From assembly GCA_029858255.1 (NCBI GenBank), contig JAOUFJ010000003.1, forward strand, positions 124,001 to 188,000: a stretch of DNA of 64,000 nt, in the 5' to 3' direction. The stretch comes from a candidate division WOR-3 bacterium. Lineage in GTDB: Bacteria; Hydrothermota; Tepidihabitantia; SM23-42. Shown piece after piece: positions 51,312-60,158 of the stretch. Numbering within the stretch: position 1 is the stretch's first letter; each line of letters opens with the position of its first letter. The translations under genes and the position numbers were made by a program. The notes under the pieces are model-generated. The model did no database searches. It worked only from the letters and a program-made list of their open reading frames with translations, and had not been told where the DNA came from.

Positions 51312-54278
51312 TCAACGTAGAACCGTCATCGACTTCGTGGCAACAAAATCGCCTGCAATGAGACGATAGAAATATACGCCGCTCGGCAGTGCCCTACCGC
51401 CAACATCGTTTACATCCAAACATTTCTGATAGTAACCAAATGCAAGGTCATCATCCATTAGTACGGCAATTTCTTTACCCGTTACATCATAAATTTTGAT
51501 CTCCGCATGGCACGCGTCCGGCAGTGCAAAATTCACCGTCGTCAACCTACCGCACGGATTTGGCCGGTTCTGGTCAAGCGTAAATCCTGATGGTCGCAAG
51601 TGGTCTTGCTTATGCTCGAAAACAGATGACTGCGTGATCGTAAAATCCCCGTCGCTTTGATCACAGTTCTGCGTGCATGAAAGATGAGTGATCTTCACCC
51701 TACCTTGAGTTGTTGGCGTATTGGGTACATGCCAAACATAAGTCCCGGTGTCCGGCGCATCGGCATTGACCACGAGCCAGTTTGATCCAGCGTTGGTTGT
51801 GTATTCAATGAAAACACTGCCCCCAATGCCCGACTGAGCCCACGTGATATCATGGTCCTGGCCTATGTACCATGTTTCTCCACCACATGGTGCTGTGAGC
51901 AACAGTTGGCTGCAAATACCAAAATCATCATTGCTAAAATCAAAGAGCAAGGGATCGCTGACACTCAGTATCTTGACCCGATAGTCAACACCGGGCAGCT
52001 GACCAGCGGGGATAGCCCAGTCATAAGCACCGTCATTGGCAGTGCTGTCTGTGATCGTGACATTGAAATTACCAGCTTTGTAGAGGTCGATCTTGATATT
52101 CCCACTGATACCGATGGCCGCCCATGTTATCTCGCTTGACGTTCCTCGAATCCAACATTCACCACCGTTGGGTGCAGTGACCGTGATATCATATTCGGTA
52201 ATCGTGAAATCGGCATCACTCTCATCATAGTTCTCCGGGCACGAAACATGACTCACCCTGACTCTAGCCAGATTGCTTGGTGTGTTGGGTACGCTCCAAT
52301 CATAGATGCCGCCATCCGGCGTGCCGGTAACAACAGTGTCCCAGCTTGAACCCGCGTCCGTAGAGTACTCCAGTAGTACGTTCCCACCGATACCCGAACT
52401 TGCCCATGTGACATCATAGCTCTGACCAATATGCCAGATTTCGCCGCCGTTTGGCACGGTCAATACAAGCTGACTGCAGATGCTGAAATCGGCATCACTG
52501 AAGCCGTAGAGTCCCGGATCGCTGACACTCGATATCTTGACCGTATAGTCAATGCCTGGCAACTGGTCAACAGGGATACTCCAACTATACGAACCGTTGT
52601 TTGTTGTACTGCTAGTTATTACAGAATTAAAGGTTCCACCCTTGTAGAGCTCGATCTTGACATCACCGCCGATTCCACTGTACCAGTTGATATCGTACGA
52701 ATTTCCTCTTGTCCAGCATTCACCCCCGTTAGGAGAAACCAGGGTGAAAGGCTCGGTGCTGTAGTATATCCGGACCTCGTACAGGCTCGGGAAGTAAGCC
52801 GGGTTAGTATAGTTGAATGATATCTTGTATTGGATGTAGCGAGCATCCAGCGAGTCAGGCACGGCCTCGCCGTTGCTCAAAATACACCAATCTGACCAGG
52901 ATGGATCATGAGAAGGTGTATCACCGGTTCGCACAGCAAAGAAAATCGAAGTCCCAGGCGGCAGGCTATCATCCCATTGCACGATGCCCCAGTCAGCCGT
53001 CTCAGCAGCATCAAAAACCGACGAGACATACGGTTCACTGTATGTCCGATCGTAGACATTCCCGATTTCACGGAACATCGCGTGATGATCATAATTCGCT
53101 GACAATGTAGCATATGAAGTATAGTCCGGTCCCCAGAATATGTGGCTGTACGAAGTTGGATTGTAGTTATTGCAGAAGATATCCAGATCTCCATCCTGGT
53201 CAAGATCTGCAATAAGCCCTCCGGTAGCCGTTATCGCTACACCAATGTTGCTGGTATCATTTTCTGAATACCCCGAGGCACTTCCCCAGAATATTTCTTG
53301 TTGATGGTTTCCATAACCACCCCGGTGAAAAAGAATATCAAGATAGTTGTCGGAATTCAGATGTGCCACAGCACTTCCACCGAAGCAAGGTCCTGTATTC
53401 AAAACCTGCATATTAGCCGCTGAATAGCCTGCGGCACTTCCCCAATAGATATATTTCTGGCTACTTTCCCAAGATGTAAATATCAAATCCAGATAAGTGT
53501 CATTATCAAGGTCGGCAACCGAAGCACCATGACTGGTATTAGGGCCATTGAGCAATGTAAAGTACGAACCCATAAACCCGTTGCTGCTGCCCCAGTATAT
53601 GGTGTTGTCCTGGTAATCAGTATTGACATAGAGAATATCGAGCCAGTTATCATGGTCAAAATCAGCCACTTCAATATTGTGAACACCCCAGGCAACCGGA
53701 AGGTCAGTACGGTCTGCTGTTGAGTAACCAACTGATGAACCCCAGAACACGGTACCGTAACCATCCACAACCTGCTGTCCCGTTGCGATATCCAAATAGC
53801 CGTCTTTATTGAAGTCGGCGACGAACACACCCTGACGCGCTGTCGTAATCGTGTTCAAAGAAAACTGATTTGCCTGACTGGGACCAGCCGGGCCACCCCA
53901 GTAGATCGTGAGTCTTGGTATGCTCCGGTGTGATACGATGAAATCAGCATAGCCGTCTGCATTCAGGTCCGCAGCATCACAGTTATCCGCCCCGCTGGTC
54001 GGAAAAACTGTACTGGTCAAATAGCCACCTGCGCTTCCCCAGTGGATCTGAGCGGCCGGACCACCTGCATCGGCCGTAAATAGATCGATGTAGCCGTCGT
54101 TGTTGAGATCAAATCTCGGTACGAATTCGACAGCACCACCACCATGGTGCGAGGCAAAGAGATTACGTTCGTAGAGACCATCCTGGAAATCTTCTTGCGA
54201 GGTTTCGATCCACATTTCCTGAGAAAAACCCAGGCAGGATAAGCAAACAAAAAATACAAGAAAATATCTATACTTCAT
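51312..54278 (-). CDS. Secreted FG-GAP/VCBS repeat protein with Ig-like repeats and C-terminal sorting domain
   Basis: The 988-residue protein has a signal peptide ('RYFLVFFVCLSCLGFSQ'), then seven calcium-binding FG-GAP/VCBS blades with D-x-[ND]-x-[DN]-G-x-x-D loops ('DLNNDGYIDLF', 'DLNADGYADFI', 'DFNKDGYLDIA', 'DFDHDNWLDIL', 'DLDNDTYLDLI', 'DLDQDGDLDIF' and one degenerate), each followed by 'WGSAxGY'-like strands, forming a beta-propeller. After a linker come four Ser/Thr-rich-GPI-like (Kre9/KNH) Ig-type domains in an A-B-A-B order, and at the end a FlgD/type IX-like sorting module ('FTLDQNRPNPCGRLTTVNFALPD', 'IKIYDVTGKEIAVL', 'LPSGVYFYRLIAGDFVATKSMTVLR'). A surface adhesin or glycan binder is likely. 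A Shine-Dalgarno GGAGG lies 5 bases before the ATG. Confidence 0.9.
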   Translation of the reverse strand: MKYRYFLVFFVCLSCLGFSQEMWIETSQEDFQDGLYERNLFASHHGGGAVEFVPRFDLNNDGYIDLFTADAGGPAAQIHWGSAGGYLTSTVFPTSGADNCDAADLNADGYADFIVSHRSIPRLTIYWGGPAGPSQANQFSLNTITTARQGVFVADFNKDGYLDIATGQQVVDGYGTVFWGSSVGYSTADRTDLPVAWGVHNIEVADFDHDNWLDILYVNTDYQDNTIYWGSSNGFMGSYFTLLNGPNTSHGASVADLDNDTYLDLIFTSWESSQKYIYWGSAAGYSAANMQVLNTGPCFGGSAVAHLNSDNYLDILFHRGGYGNHQQEIFWGSASGYSENDTSNIGVAITATGGLIADLDQDGDLDIFCNNYNPTSYSHIFWGPDYTSYATLSANYDHHAMFREIGNVYDRTYSEPYVSSVFDAAETADWGIVQWDDSLPPGTSIFFAVRTGDTPSHDPSWSDWCILSNGEAVPDSLDARYIQYKISFNYTNPAYFPSLYEVRIYYSTEPFTLVSPNGGECWTRGNSYDINWYSGIGGDVKIELYKGGTFNSVITSSTTNNGSYSWSIPVDQLPGIDYTVKISSVSDPGLYGFSDADFSICSQLVLTVPNGGEIWHIGQSYDVTWASSGIGGNVLLEYSTDAGSSWDTVVTGTPDGGIYDWSVPNTPSNLARVRVSHVSCPENYDESDADFTITEYDITVTAPNGGECWIRGTSSEITWAAIGISGNIKIDLYKAGNFNVTITDSTANDGAYDWAIPAGQLPGVDYRVKILSVSDPLLFDFSNDDFGICSQLLLTAPCGGETWYIGQDHDITWAQSGIGGSVFIEYTTNAGSNWLVVNADAPDTGTYVWHVPNTPTTQGRVKITHLSCTQNCDQSDGDFTITQSSVFEHKQDHLRPSGFTLDQNRPNPCGRLTTVNFALPDACHAEIKIYDVTGKEIAVLMDDDLAFGYYQKCLDVNDVGGRALPSGVYFYRLIAGDFVATKSMTVLR
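51634..52748 (-). repeat. Four Ig-like domain repeats in A-B-A-B order
   Basis: Inside the surface protein gene, units of roughly 280 bases begin near 52748, 52470, 52190 and 51906. Units 1 and 3 share 'PNGGECW', 'IELYKGG'/'IDLYKAG', 'QLPGIDYTVKI'/'QLPGVDYRVKI' and a 'SVSDP' motif. Units 2 and 4 share 'GxSYDVTWASSGIGG'/'DITWAQSGIGG', 'YSTDAGSSW'/'YTTNAGSNW' and two cysteines near the end. The pattern shows that an A-B pair was duplicated as one block. Confidence 0.85.
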
Positions 54279-54294
54279 ATCTACCTCCAGCTAA

Positions 54295-54322
54295 ATTATA
54301 ATACCACGGGCAAACATGTCAA
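54295..54322 (-). promoter_or_regulatory. Promoter of the FG-GAP surface protein
   Basis: On the minus strand TTGACA (54317-54322), 16-base spacer, TATAAT (54295-54300). Sixteen bases to the ATG leave room for the GGAGG Shine-Dalgarno, so this is a short-leader, SD-dependent start. Confidence 0.86.
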
Positions 54323-54359
54323 GAGCAATCCACGTGCCACGCACTTTTACTACTATTCA

Positions 54360-54387
54360 TTGACAAGATAACCAATCAGTATATATT
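54360..54387 (+). promoter_or_regulatory. Promoter of the flippase-like gene, leaderless type
   Basis: TTGACA (54360-54365), 16-base spacer, TATATT (54382-54387), then six bases to a GTG start codon at 54394. Confidence 0.8.
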
Positions 54388-54393
54388 TAACAT

Positions 54394-55308
54394 GTGAAAA
54401 TCCTGCAGCGTATTCTGACAGCGGTTCTTGTCGGTGTAATATTTTTCTTCCTGGCCCGCAGCCTTATTGTAAACTGGACGCAAATTCCCTTCACAGAACT
54501 CAGGTTCAACACACTCTATATTATCATATCCTTTTTATGCCTGGTAGTATATTTCTCCCTGCTTACCCGTGGATGGTCGAGCATCGTGGCCGAGCTGGGC
54601 AGCAAGGTACCATACGGAAAAGCATTCTGGATCGTGTCGACCTCCCAGATCGCCAAGTATGTGCCCGGCGGCATATGGTATACGGTTGGCCGAGTCTACT
54701 TAGCGAGGACAGAAAAAGTTAAAGAAGAGATCGGTCTGGTGAGCGTGGTTTTCGAGACTCTGCTGCTCATGCTGACCAATCTGGTCATATTCTTGATATC
54801 GGTCAACTTCATTCGCGGCAACACGCATCTGAGCCCTTTTTTGTCAGTTGCGTTCATTGTCGTGATCCTCATCTTACTCTATCCCCCTCTGTTAAACATG
54901 CTGCTCAATCTAGGTCTTCGCATAATAAAAAAACCCGCGGTCAAACTCCAAGCCCGATATCTTAGTATCCTCAAGGTATCGATGTATTTCTTTGTGCTCT
55001 GGTTAGCGCAGATTGCCGGCTACTACTTTCTCATCAATTCCATCTATCCGATCGGAGTATCACAGCTGCCAAATCTCGCCACAGCATACACCCTGTCCTG
55101 GATAACTGGTTTCATCGTATTGTTCGCACCAGGCGGTCTCGGCGTCAGGGAAGGCATGATGACATTGCTCCTCTCATCCATCTTGCCCCTGCCCCTTGCC
55201 ATTGCCATCAGCTTCATTACCCGTGTCTGGATCACCATCTTTGAGGTATTGATATTCTTCGCAGGGTTGGTCATCCGGCGCAAAACGAAGACAAGGACGG
55301 CGCCTTGA
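54394..55308 (+). CDS. UPF0104 / lysylphosphatidylglycerol synthase TM-region family protein
   Basis: The 304-residue protein has about eight transmembrane helices and family landmarks 'LLTRGWSSIVAELG', 'ISTSQIAKYVPGGIWYTVGRVYLAR'-like segment near residue 85, 'FETLLLMLTNLVIF' and 'WITGFIVLFAPGGLGVREGMMTLLLS' near residue 245. Relatives are flippase-like proteins or lipid-linked transport proteins in envelope polymer pathways (MprF N-terminal half, AglD-like). The neighbouring YfhO-type protein suggests a role in envelope glycan or lipid decoration (inference). GTG start, no Shine-Dalgarno, leaderless-type promoter. Confidence 0.85.
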   Translation: MKILQRILTAVLVGVIFFFLARSLIVNWTQIPFTELRFNTLYIIISFLCLVVYFSLLTRGWSSIVAELGSKVPYGKAFWIVSTSQIAKYVPGGIWYTVGRVYLARTEKVKEEIGLVSVVFETLLLMLTNLVIFLISVNFIRGNTHLSPFLSVAFIVVILILLYPPLLNMLLNLGLRIIKKPAVKLQARYLSILKVSMYFFVLWLAQIAGYYFLINSIYPIGVSQLPNLATAYTLSWITGFIVLFAPGGLGVREGMMTLLLSSILPLPLAIAISFITRVWITIFEVLIFFAGLVIRRKTKTRTAP

Positions 55309-55332
55309 CTATGAACGGAAAATTCCTATACT
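55305..55332 (+). promoter_or_regulatory. Promoter of the YfhO-like gene, leaderless type
   Basis: TTGACT (55305-55310) overlaps the stop codon of the preceding gene; 16-base spacer; TATACT (55327-55332); six bases to the ATG at 55339. The two membrane-protein genes can thus be expressed separately. Confidence 0.78.
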
Positions 55333-55338
55333 TGAACA

Positions 55339-57777
55339 ATGAGTAAGAAATCAAAAGAAAAGAAAGTCCAGCAGCAGGAAACAAAACCCTTTCTTCTCGA
55401 GATACACTGGGAGAAATTCATCATCGCCCTTCTATTCATTTTACCCCTGATCTATTTTTTCTCGTTCCTCAGCGCTGACAGGATGATCGCCGGATCCGAT
55501 TACTTGATCGGCGGTTACCCCTTTGAAAAATGGATCGGCGAACAGGAAAACATGCCCTTGTGGTATCCCCATATTTTTGGAGGCGTGCCTGTACTTGGCT
55601 CACCGGTTGGCGGCCCGCTGGCGCCGCTGGCGCAACTAAGAGAAATCATACCGCCACACGTGGTCCTCGCTCTCTCGTTCATAGTATTCCTCTTCCTCGC
55701 CGGTCTGGGTATGTACCTGTATCTCAAGGCCATAGGGCTGTCGCCCTATTCTGCCGCACTGGGCGCGGTGATATACCAATTCATCGGCAACCTGGCAACG
55801 ACCCCGGCTGCCGGACATGCTGGCCGCGCCGCAAGCATCGCCATGTTCCCGCTTATGTTATTTTTCATTCACTCGGGGATGAGATCCAAACGAATTCTCT
55901 ATTTCTTGCTCGCCGCTCTGACAACTGCTTTTGCTTTTTATGAAGGGCATTTCCAGATCACCTACTACGGTCTTATATTGATATTTGCATATGTTGTCTA
56001 CTACCTGATCGCCCACCGCAAGGACTACTCTAAAAAAGATGTCATGAAGGTCCTCGGTTACGGTCTTCTAACTGTGACCATCATCTGTCTGCTCATGGCT
56101 GCCATCTGGCTGCCCGTGCTCAGCGGCCTCGGCACTGCGGCGCGCGGTGTAGAGCGGGGCTACGAGTATGCGACCTCCTGGGCAATGCCCCCATTGGAGA
56201 TCATAGACCTCTTCATCCCGACATTCTCCGGAATTCTCGACAAGTACTGGGGCATGAACAGCTTCAAGATCCACCTTGAATACTTTGGCGTCATTGCCAT
56301 AATCCTTGCTGCTTTTGCAGTCGTATTGTGGTGGAGAAAACGCTATGTTAAATTCTATGCGATCACGGCACTCGTAGCAGTTCTCATAGCGATCGGCAGC
56401 GCTACACCTTTCTTCAGAATTCCCTATGCTCTGATCCCAGGCTTCAGATTATTCCGGGCGCCGGCGCTTATCTTCTACCTTGCCGGTTTCAGCATGACCG
56501 TGCTCGGAGCGATCGCGTTTGAAAACATCTTTGTCAAAAAGAAAGATGTGAATTCTAAGAAGTTGTTCACCATCGCCGGCATCGCGGTTGCGCTCTTCGT
56601 TTTGATCGCGCTCGTCTTCTCTGTCGGCGGCGATTCGCTGGTCCGTTCGCTGCAGGATGCAATGAAAGACAGGCAGCTTTCTCTCTGGGGAACTCAGGCC
56701 GCGCGCGTGAAATTGTCAAACATTCAAAAAAACTTCCCGAGTCTGATCGGCGGCGCATGGCGCACCGCTCTGTTTGCGGCGCTGGTCGCCGGGTTCATCT
56801 ACCTCGCCGTCAAACACAAAGTAAAGGTATGGATTTTTTCGTTACTGTTCATCGTTGCCGCATTGTCTGACCAGCTGACTCTCGTATCCAAATTTCTGCC
56901 CAAGGCACCAGCGCCGGAGCAGTATTATGCTGCTGATGATGTAACGCGATTCCTCAAAGAGGATCCAACGATATTCCGCGCCTTCCCCACTCCCTGGTAT
57001 GAACATGCTTCGGATTTGTTCCTTCTATACCACAACGTCCAGAGCGCCGGGGGCTATGTCCCCAACCCGCTCAAACGGTATCAGGAATTCATCGGTGCAG
57101 GACAGAGCGTCATGTTCACGCCGACCAACTTGATCCAGTATCCTAATTTCATTGACATACTGAATATCAAGTACATCATCGCTCCGACCCTCCCCGAGGA
57201 CATTACGCAATTTGACCCACAGGTTCAGGCCCTCGTCATGCGGATCAAGGCATTCCTGTCGAGGTTTCAGCGCGCTTTCACTGGACGGCGATACACGGTA
57301 TACCAGAATCAACACGTAATACCCAGAGCGTACCTCGTTCATGATTACGAAGTATACGATGGGTCAGAGATGATGAACATCCTTAAATCGCAGAGTCACG
57401 ACCCTCGTACCACCGTACTGCTCGAGCAAGATCCCGGGCTTCCAGTACCAGGATTTTCAGAAAATGTCCTATCTGATGCAGTCGAACTGCTCCAATATAC
57501 GCCCAATGAGATAATATGCCTCGTCGAGACAGAACTCCCTGGCTTCCTGGTGATCGCTGACAACTGGCATCCGGACTGGCAGGCATTCGTGGATGGAAAA
57601 GAAAGCAAAACATATGTCGCCAACCATACTGTCAGGGCCGTTCATGTAACGGCAGGGCAACATGAAATAGTAATGAAATACCTATCAAGGGGCTTTATCC
57701 TCGGCAGGGTCGTCTCAATTATTACACTTTTCCTCACGATTGGCATCGTTGCGATCAGCATAAAATTCAAGTTCTAA
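55339..57777 (+). CDS. YfhO-family membrane protein
   Basis: The 812-residue integral membrane protein has a short basic N-terminus, about 12 transmembrane helices and a C-terminal soluble beta domain. Family landmarks are 'DRMIAGSDYLIGGYPF', 'PLWYPHIFGGVPVLGSP', 'AGLGMYLYLKAIGLSPYSAALGAVIYQF' and, near the end, 'TELPGFLVIADNWHPDWQAFVDGKESK' with 'VHVTAGQHEIVMKYLSRGF'. Gram-positive YfhO proteins add sugars to teichoic acids from lipid-linked donors with a GT-C-like fold; here the donor and acceptor are unknown. Confidence 0.88.
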   Translation: MSKKSKEKKVQQQETKPFLLEIHWEKFIIALLFILPLIYFFSFLSADRMIAGSDYLIGGYPFEKWIGEQENMPLWYPHIFGGVPVLGSPVGGPLAPLAQLREIIPPHVVLALSFIVFLFLAGLGMYLYLKAIGLSPYSAALGAVIYQFIGNLATTPAAGHAGRAASIAMFPLMLFFIHSGMRSKRILYFLLAALTTAFAFYEGHFQITYYGLILIFAYVVYYLIAHRKDYSKKDVMKVLGYGLLTVTIICLLMAAIWLPVLSGLGTAARGVERGYEYATSWAMPPLEIIDLFIPTFSGILDKYWGMNSFKIHLEYFGVIAIILAAFAVVLWWRKRYVKFYAITALVAVLIAIGSATPFFRIPYALIPGFRLFRAPALIFYLAGFSMTVLGAIAFENIFVKKKDVNSKKLFTIAGIAVALFVLIALVFSVGGDSLVRSLQDAMKDRQLSLWGTQAARVKLSNIQKNFPSLIGGAWRTALFAALVAGFIYLAVKHKVKVWIFSLLFIVAALSDQLTLVSKFLPKAPAPEQYYAADDVTRFLKEDPTIFRAFPTPWYEHASDLFLLYHNVQSAGGYVPNPLKRYQEFIGAGQSVMFTPTNLIQYPNFIDILNIKYIIAPTLPEDITQFDPQVQALVMRIKAFLSRFQRAFTGRRYTVYQNQHVIPRAYLVHDYEVYDGSEMMNILKSQSHDPRTTVLLEQDPGLPVPGFSENVLSDAVELLQYTPNEIICLVETELPGFLVIADNWHPDWQAFVDGKESKTYVANHTVRAVHVTAGQHEIVMKYLSRGFILGRVVSIITLFLTIGIVAISIKFKF

Positions 57778-57850
57778 CCCGCCCCACAGGCGCGAAGATT
57801 TCCCATACAGAGTCATATTCAGAGAGCTGTTAATTACGTGCACCAGATAC

Positions 57851-57878
57851 TTGATTTTTTTGTTCATATGTATATACT
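57851..57878 (+). promoter_or_regulatory. Promoter of the NuoEFG-NfnAB locus
   Basis: TTGATT (57851-57856), 16-base spacer, TATACT (57873-57878), and eight bases to the ATG at 57887. The leader would be one or two bases, so effectively leaderless. Confidence 0.72.
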
Positions 57879-57886
57879 AGAAGCTA

Positions 57887-58345
57887 ATGAAAAAAATCGA
57901 AAAAATCCTCACACAAAACGAATACCGAAAAGAGAGAATAATTCAGATACTCAACGACATTCAAAAGATTCACAACTATTTGCCAAAGGATGTTCTCCAG
58001 TATATCAGCCAGCGGTTACGATTGCCGCTCAGCGAAATATACAGCATTGCCACTTTCTATGCGGCTTTCAGTCTTAAACCGCGCGGCAAACATCTGGTCA
58101 CGGTCTGTATGGGTACTGCCTGTCACGTGCGCGGCGCCCCCGCAGTTCTGAACCGGCTGGAAGAAAGGTTAGGAGTAAAATCCGGCGGAACGACCGGAGA
58201 CAATCAATTCACACTGAAGACAGTAAACTGTCTTGGTGCTTGCGCCCTTGCCCCCATTGTGGTAGTCGATGAAGAATACCATGGCCAGACAACAGTGAAT
58301 AAAGTAGACAGACTCGTTACGACCTATGAGAAAGACGAAAAGTAG
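57887..58345 (+). CDS. nuoE: NuoE/HydC-like [2Fe-2S] subunit of NADH oxidoreductase
   Basis: The 152-residue thioredoxin-like ferredoxin has the two Cys pairs of the 24-kDa subunit family: 'VTVCMGTACHVRGAPAVL' (C-x4-C) and 'KTVNCLGACALAPIVVVDEEYHG' (C-x3-C), with the typical N-terminal helical region 'LTQNEYRKERIIQILNDIQKIHNYLPKDVLQYISQRLRLPLSEIYSIATFYAAF'. It passes electrons next to the FMN subunit encoded immediately downstream (20-base overlap). Related subunits are HydC/HndA of bifurcating hydrogenases and NuoE of complex I. Confidence 0.94.
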   Translation: MKKIEKILTQNEYRKERIIQILNDIQKIHNYLPKDVLQYISQRLRLPLSEIYSIATFYAAFSLKPRGKHLVTVCMGTACHVRGAPAVLNRLEERLGVKSGGTTGDNQFTLKTVNCLGACALAPIVVVDEEYHGQTTVNKVDRLVTTYEKDEK

Positions 58346-60158
58346 CCGGGAATATCGTCAGCATTTGTTGGTTTGCGCCGGCACAGGTTGCGTGGCAAAT
58401 CATTCATTCGACATCAAAGAAGGGCTCGAAAAAGAGATCATCGAGAAAGGGCTGCAGGACGAGATACAGGTCATCACCACTGGCTGCCAGGGTTTTTGCG
58501 AACGCGGTCCTATTGTCATTGTCCAGCCGGATGGAATATTTTACCAGCGTATCAAGAAAAAGGAAATTCCCCGCCTGGTCGAAGAACATCTGCTGAAAGG
58601 TCGGCCGGTGAAGGAACTGATGTACGTACCGTCGCCAGAGGAAGCTCCCGTGCCGAGGATGATGGACATCGATTTTTTCAAACACCAGCGTCTGATCGTC
58701 CTGAGAAATCGCGGGCGCCTTGACCCGGAAAATATCGAAGAGTATATCGGCTTCAATGGCTACGGGGCGCTGGAAACCGCACTCACCAAAATGACTCCTG
58801 AACAAATTATAAGAGAGGTCAAAAATTCAGGGCTGCGCGGACGCGGTGGCGCTGGTTTTCCTACCGGCAAAAAATGGGAACTCTGCCGTCAAGAAAAGGG
58901 GCGGGAAAAGTACATAATCTGTAATGGAGACGAAGGCGACCCGGGCGCTTTCATGGACCGCAGCGTTCTGGAAGCCGATCCCCATTCGGTGATCGAGGGA
59001 CTCATCATCGGTGCCAGGGCAATCGGCGCACACAAGGGTTTCGTCTACGTCCGCAGCGAGTATCCTCTTGCGGTGAAGCGCCTGAAAATAGCACTGCGCC
59101 AAGCCCGTGAATACGGTCTGTTAGGAGAAAATATCCTGGGTACCGGCTTTGACTTTGACATCGAAGTAATCCAGGGTGCGGGCGCGTTTGTGTGCGGAGA
59201 AGAAACAGCCTTGATAGCCTCGATCGAGGGCAGGGTCGGCAGGCCCCGGCAAAGGCCGCCCTATCCTTCTGAAAAAGGCCTTTGGGGAAAACCGACAAAC
59301 ATTAATAACGTAGAGACCTGGACCAATGTGCCGATGATTATTCAGCGCGGAGCAAAATGGTTCTCGTCGATCGGCACCAAAACCAGCAAAGGTACAAAGA
59401 TATTCTCGCTCGTGGGCAAAATCAACAATACCGGACTCGTCGAAGTACCCATGGGCATCACGATGCGCGAGATCATATATGACATCGGCGGCGGTATACC
59501 TCAGGGCAAAGAATTCAAGGCAGTACAAACCGGCGGTCCTTCGGGCGGATGCATTCCGAAAAATATGCTCGACCTGCCAATCGATTACGAGAGCTTGACC
59601 CGGGCTGGCTCTATGATGGGTTCGGGCGGCATGATCGTAATGGACGAAGACACCTGCATGGTCGATGTGGCGCGCTATTTCATCAATTTTACCCAGGAAG
59701 AGTCCTGCGGAAAGTGCCCACCCTGTCGCATGGGAACAAAACACATGGTCTATATTCTGGATCGGATCACACGCGGACAGGGCACGGAAAACGATATCCA
59801 GACCCTTGAGAGTATTGCGGAGAATGTTAAACTCTCTTCGCTGTGCGGACTGGGACAGACAGCACCCAATCCTGTTCTGACGACACTAAAGTACTTCAAG
59901 GACGAGTACGTAGCACATATCAAGGAGAAACGCTGCCCGGCACTTGTGTGCCAGAACCTTATTTCCTATGTCATCGATCCCGAACTGTGTGGTGGCTGCA
60001 CGGTTTGCGCAAAAAACTGCCCGAATGACGCGATCGATGGCGAACCAAAGAAAGTCTATAGAATCGATCAAGAAAAATGCACAAAGTGCGGCATCTGCAT
60101 CACCATATGTCCTCCGAAATTCAATGCGGTCAAGAAAGTATCTCCATCGCTAACATGA
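58326..60158 (+). CDS. nuoF: NuoF/HydB-like FMN and Fe-S subunit of NADH oxidoreductase
   Basis: The 610-residue flavoprotein has four parts: an N-terminal thioredoxin-like [2Fe-2S] domain ('LLVCAGTGCVANHS', 'TTGCQGFCERGPIV'), the NADH/FMN domain ('GRGGAGFPTGKKWEL', 'ICNGDEGDPGAFMDR', 'GAGAFVCGEETALIASIEG'), an SLBB segment, the [4Fe-4S] site 'EESCGKCPPCRMGTKHMV', and two C-terminal ferredoxin motifs ('CGGCTVCAKNCP', 'CTKCGICITICP'). This four-part layout, longer than complex I NuoF, is that of HydB/HndC, the flavin-bearing subunit of bifurcating hydrogenases and related enzymes. It overlaps its neighbours on both sides. Confidence 0.94.
   Translation: MRKTKSSREYRQHLLVCAGTGCVANHSFDIKEGLEKEIIEKGLQDEIQVITTGCQGFCERGPIVIVQPDGIFYQRIKKKEIPRLVEEHLLKGRPVKELMYVPSPEEAPVPRMMDIDFFKHQRLIVLRNRGRLDPENIEEYIGFNGYGALETALTKMTPEQIIREVKNSGLRGRGGAGFPTGKKWELCRQEKGREKYIICNGDEGDPGAFMDRSVLEADPHSVIEGLIIGARAIGAHKGFVYVRSEYPLAVKRLKIALRQAREYGLLGENILGTGFDFDIEVIQGAGAFVCGEETALIASIEGRVGRPRQRPPYPSEKGLWGKPTNINNVETWTNVPMIIQRGAKWFSSIGTKTSKGTKIFSLVGKINNTGLVEVPMGITMREIIYDIGGGIPQGKEFKAVQTGGPSGGCIPKNMLDLPIDYESLTRAGSMMGSGGMIVMDEDTCMVDVARYFINFTQEESCGKCPPCRMGTKHMVYILDRITRGQGTENDIQTLESIAENVKLSSLCGLGQTAPNPVLTTLKYFKDEYVAHIKEKRCPALVCQNLISYVIDPELCGGCTVCAKNCPNDAIDGEPKKVYRIDQEKCTKCGICITICPPKFNAVKKVSPSLT

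Noticed and set aside
59121-59744. 207-codon open frame antisense to the NuoF-like gene
   Set aside because: The sense frame carries conserved FMN/NADH and Fe-S motifs throughout; the antisense frame has none.
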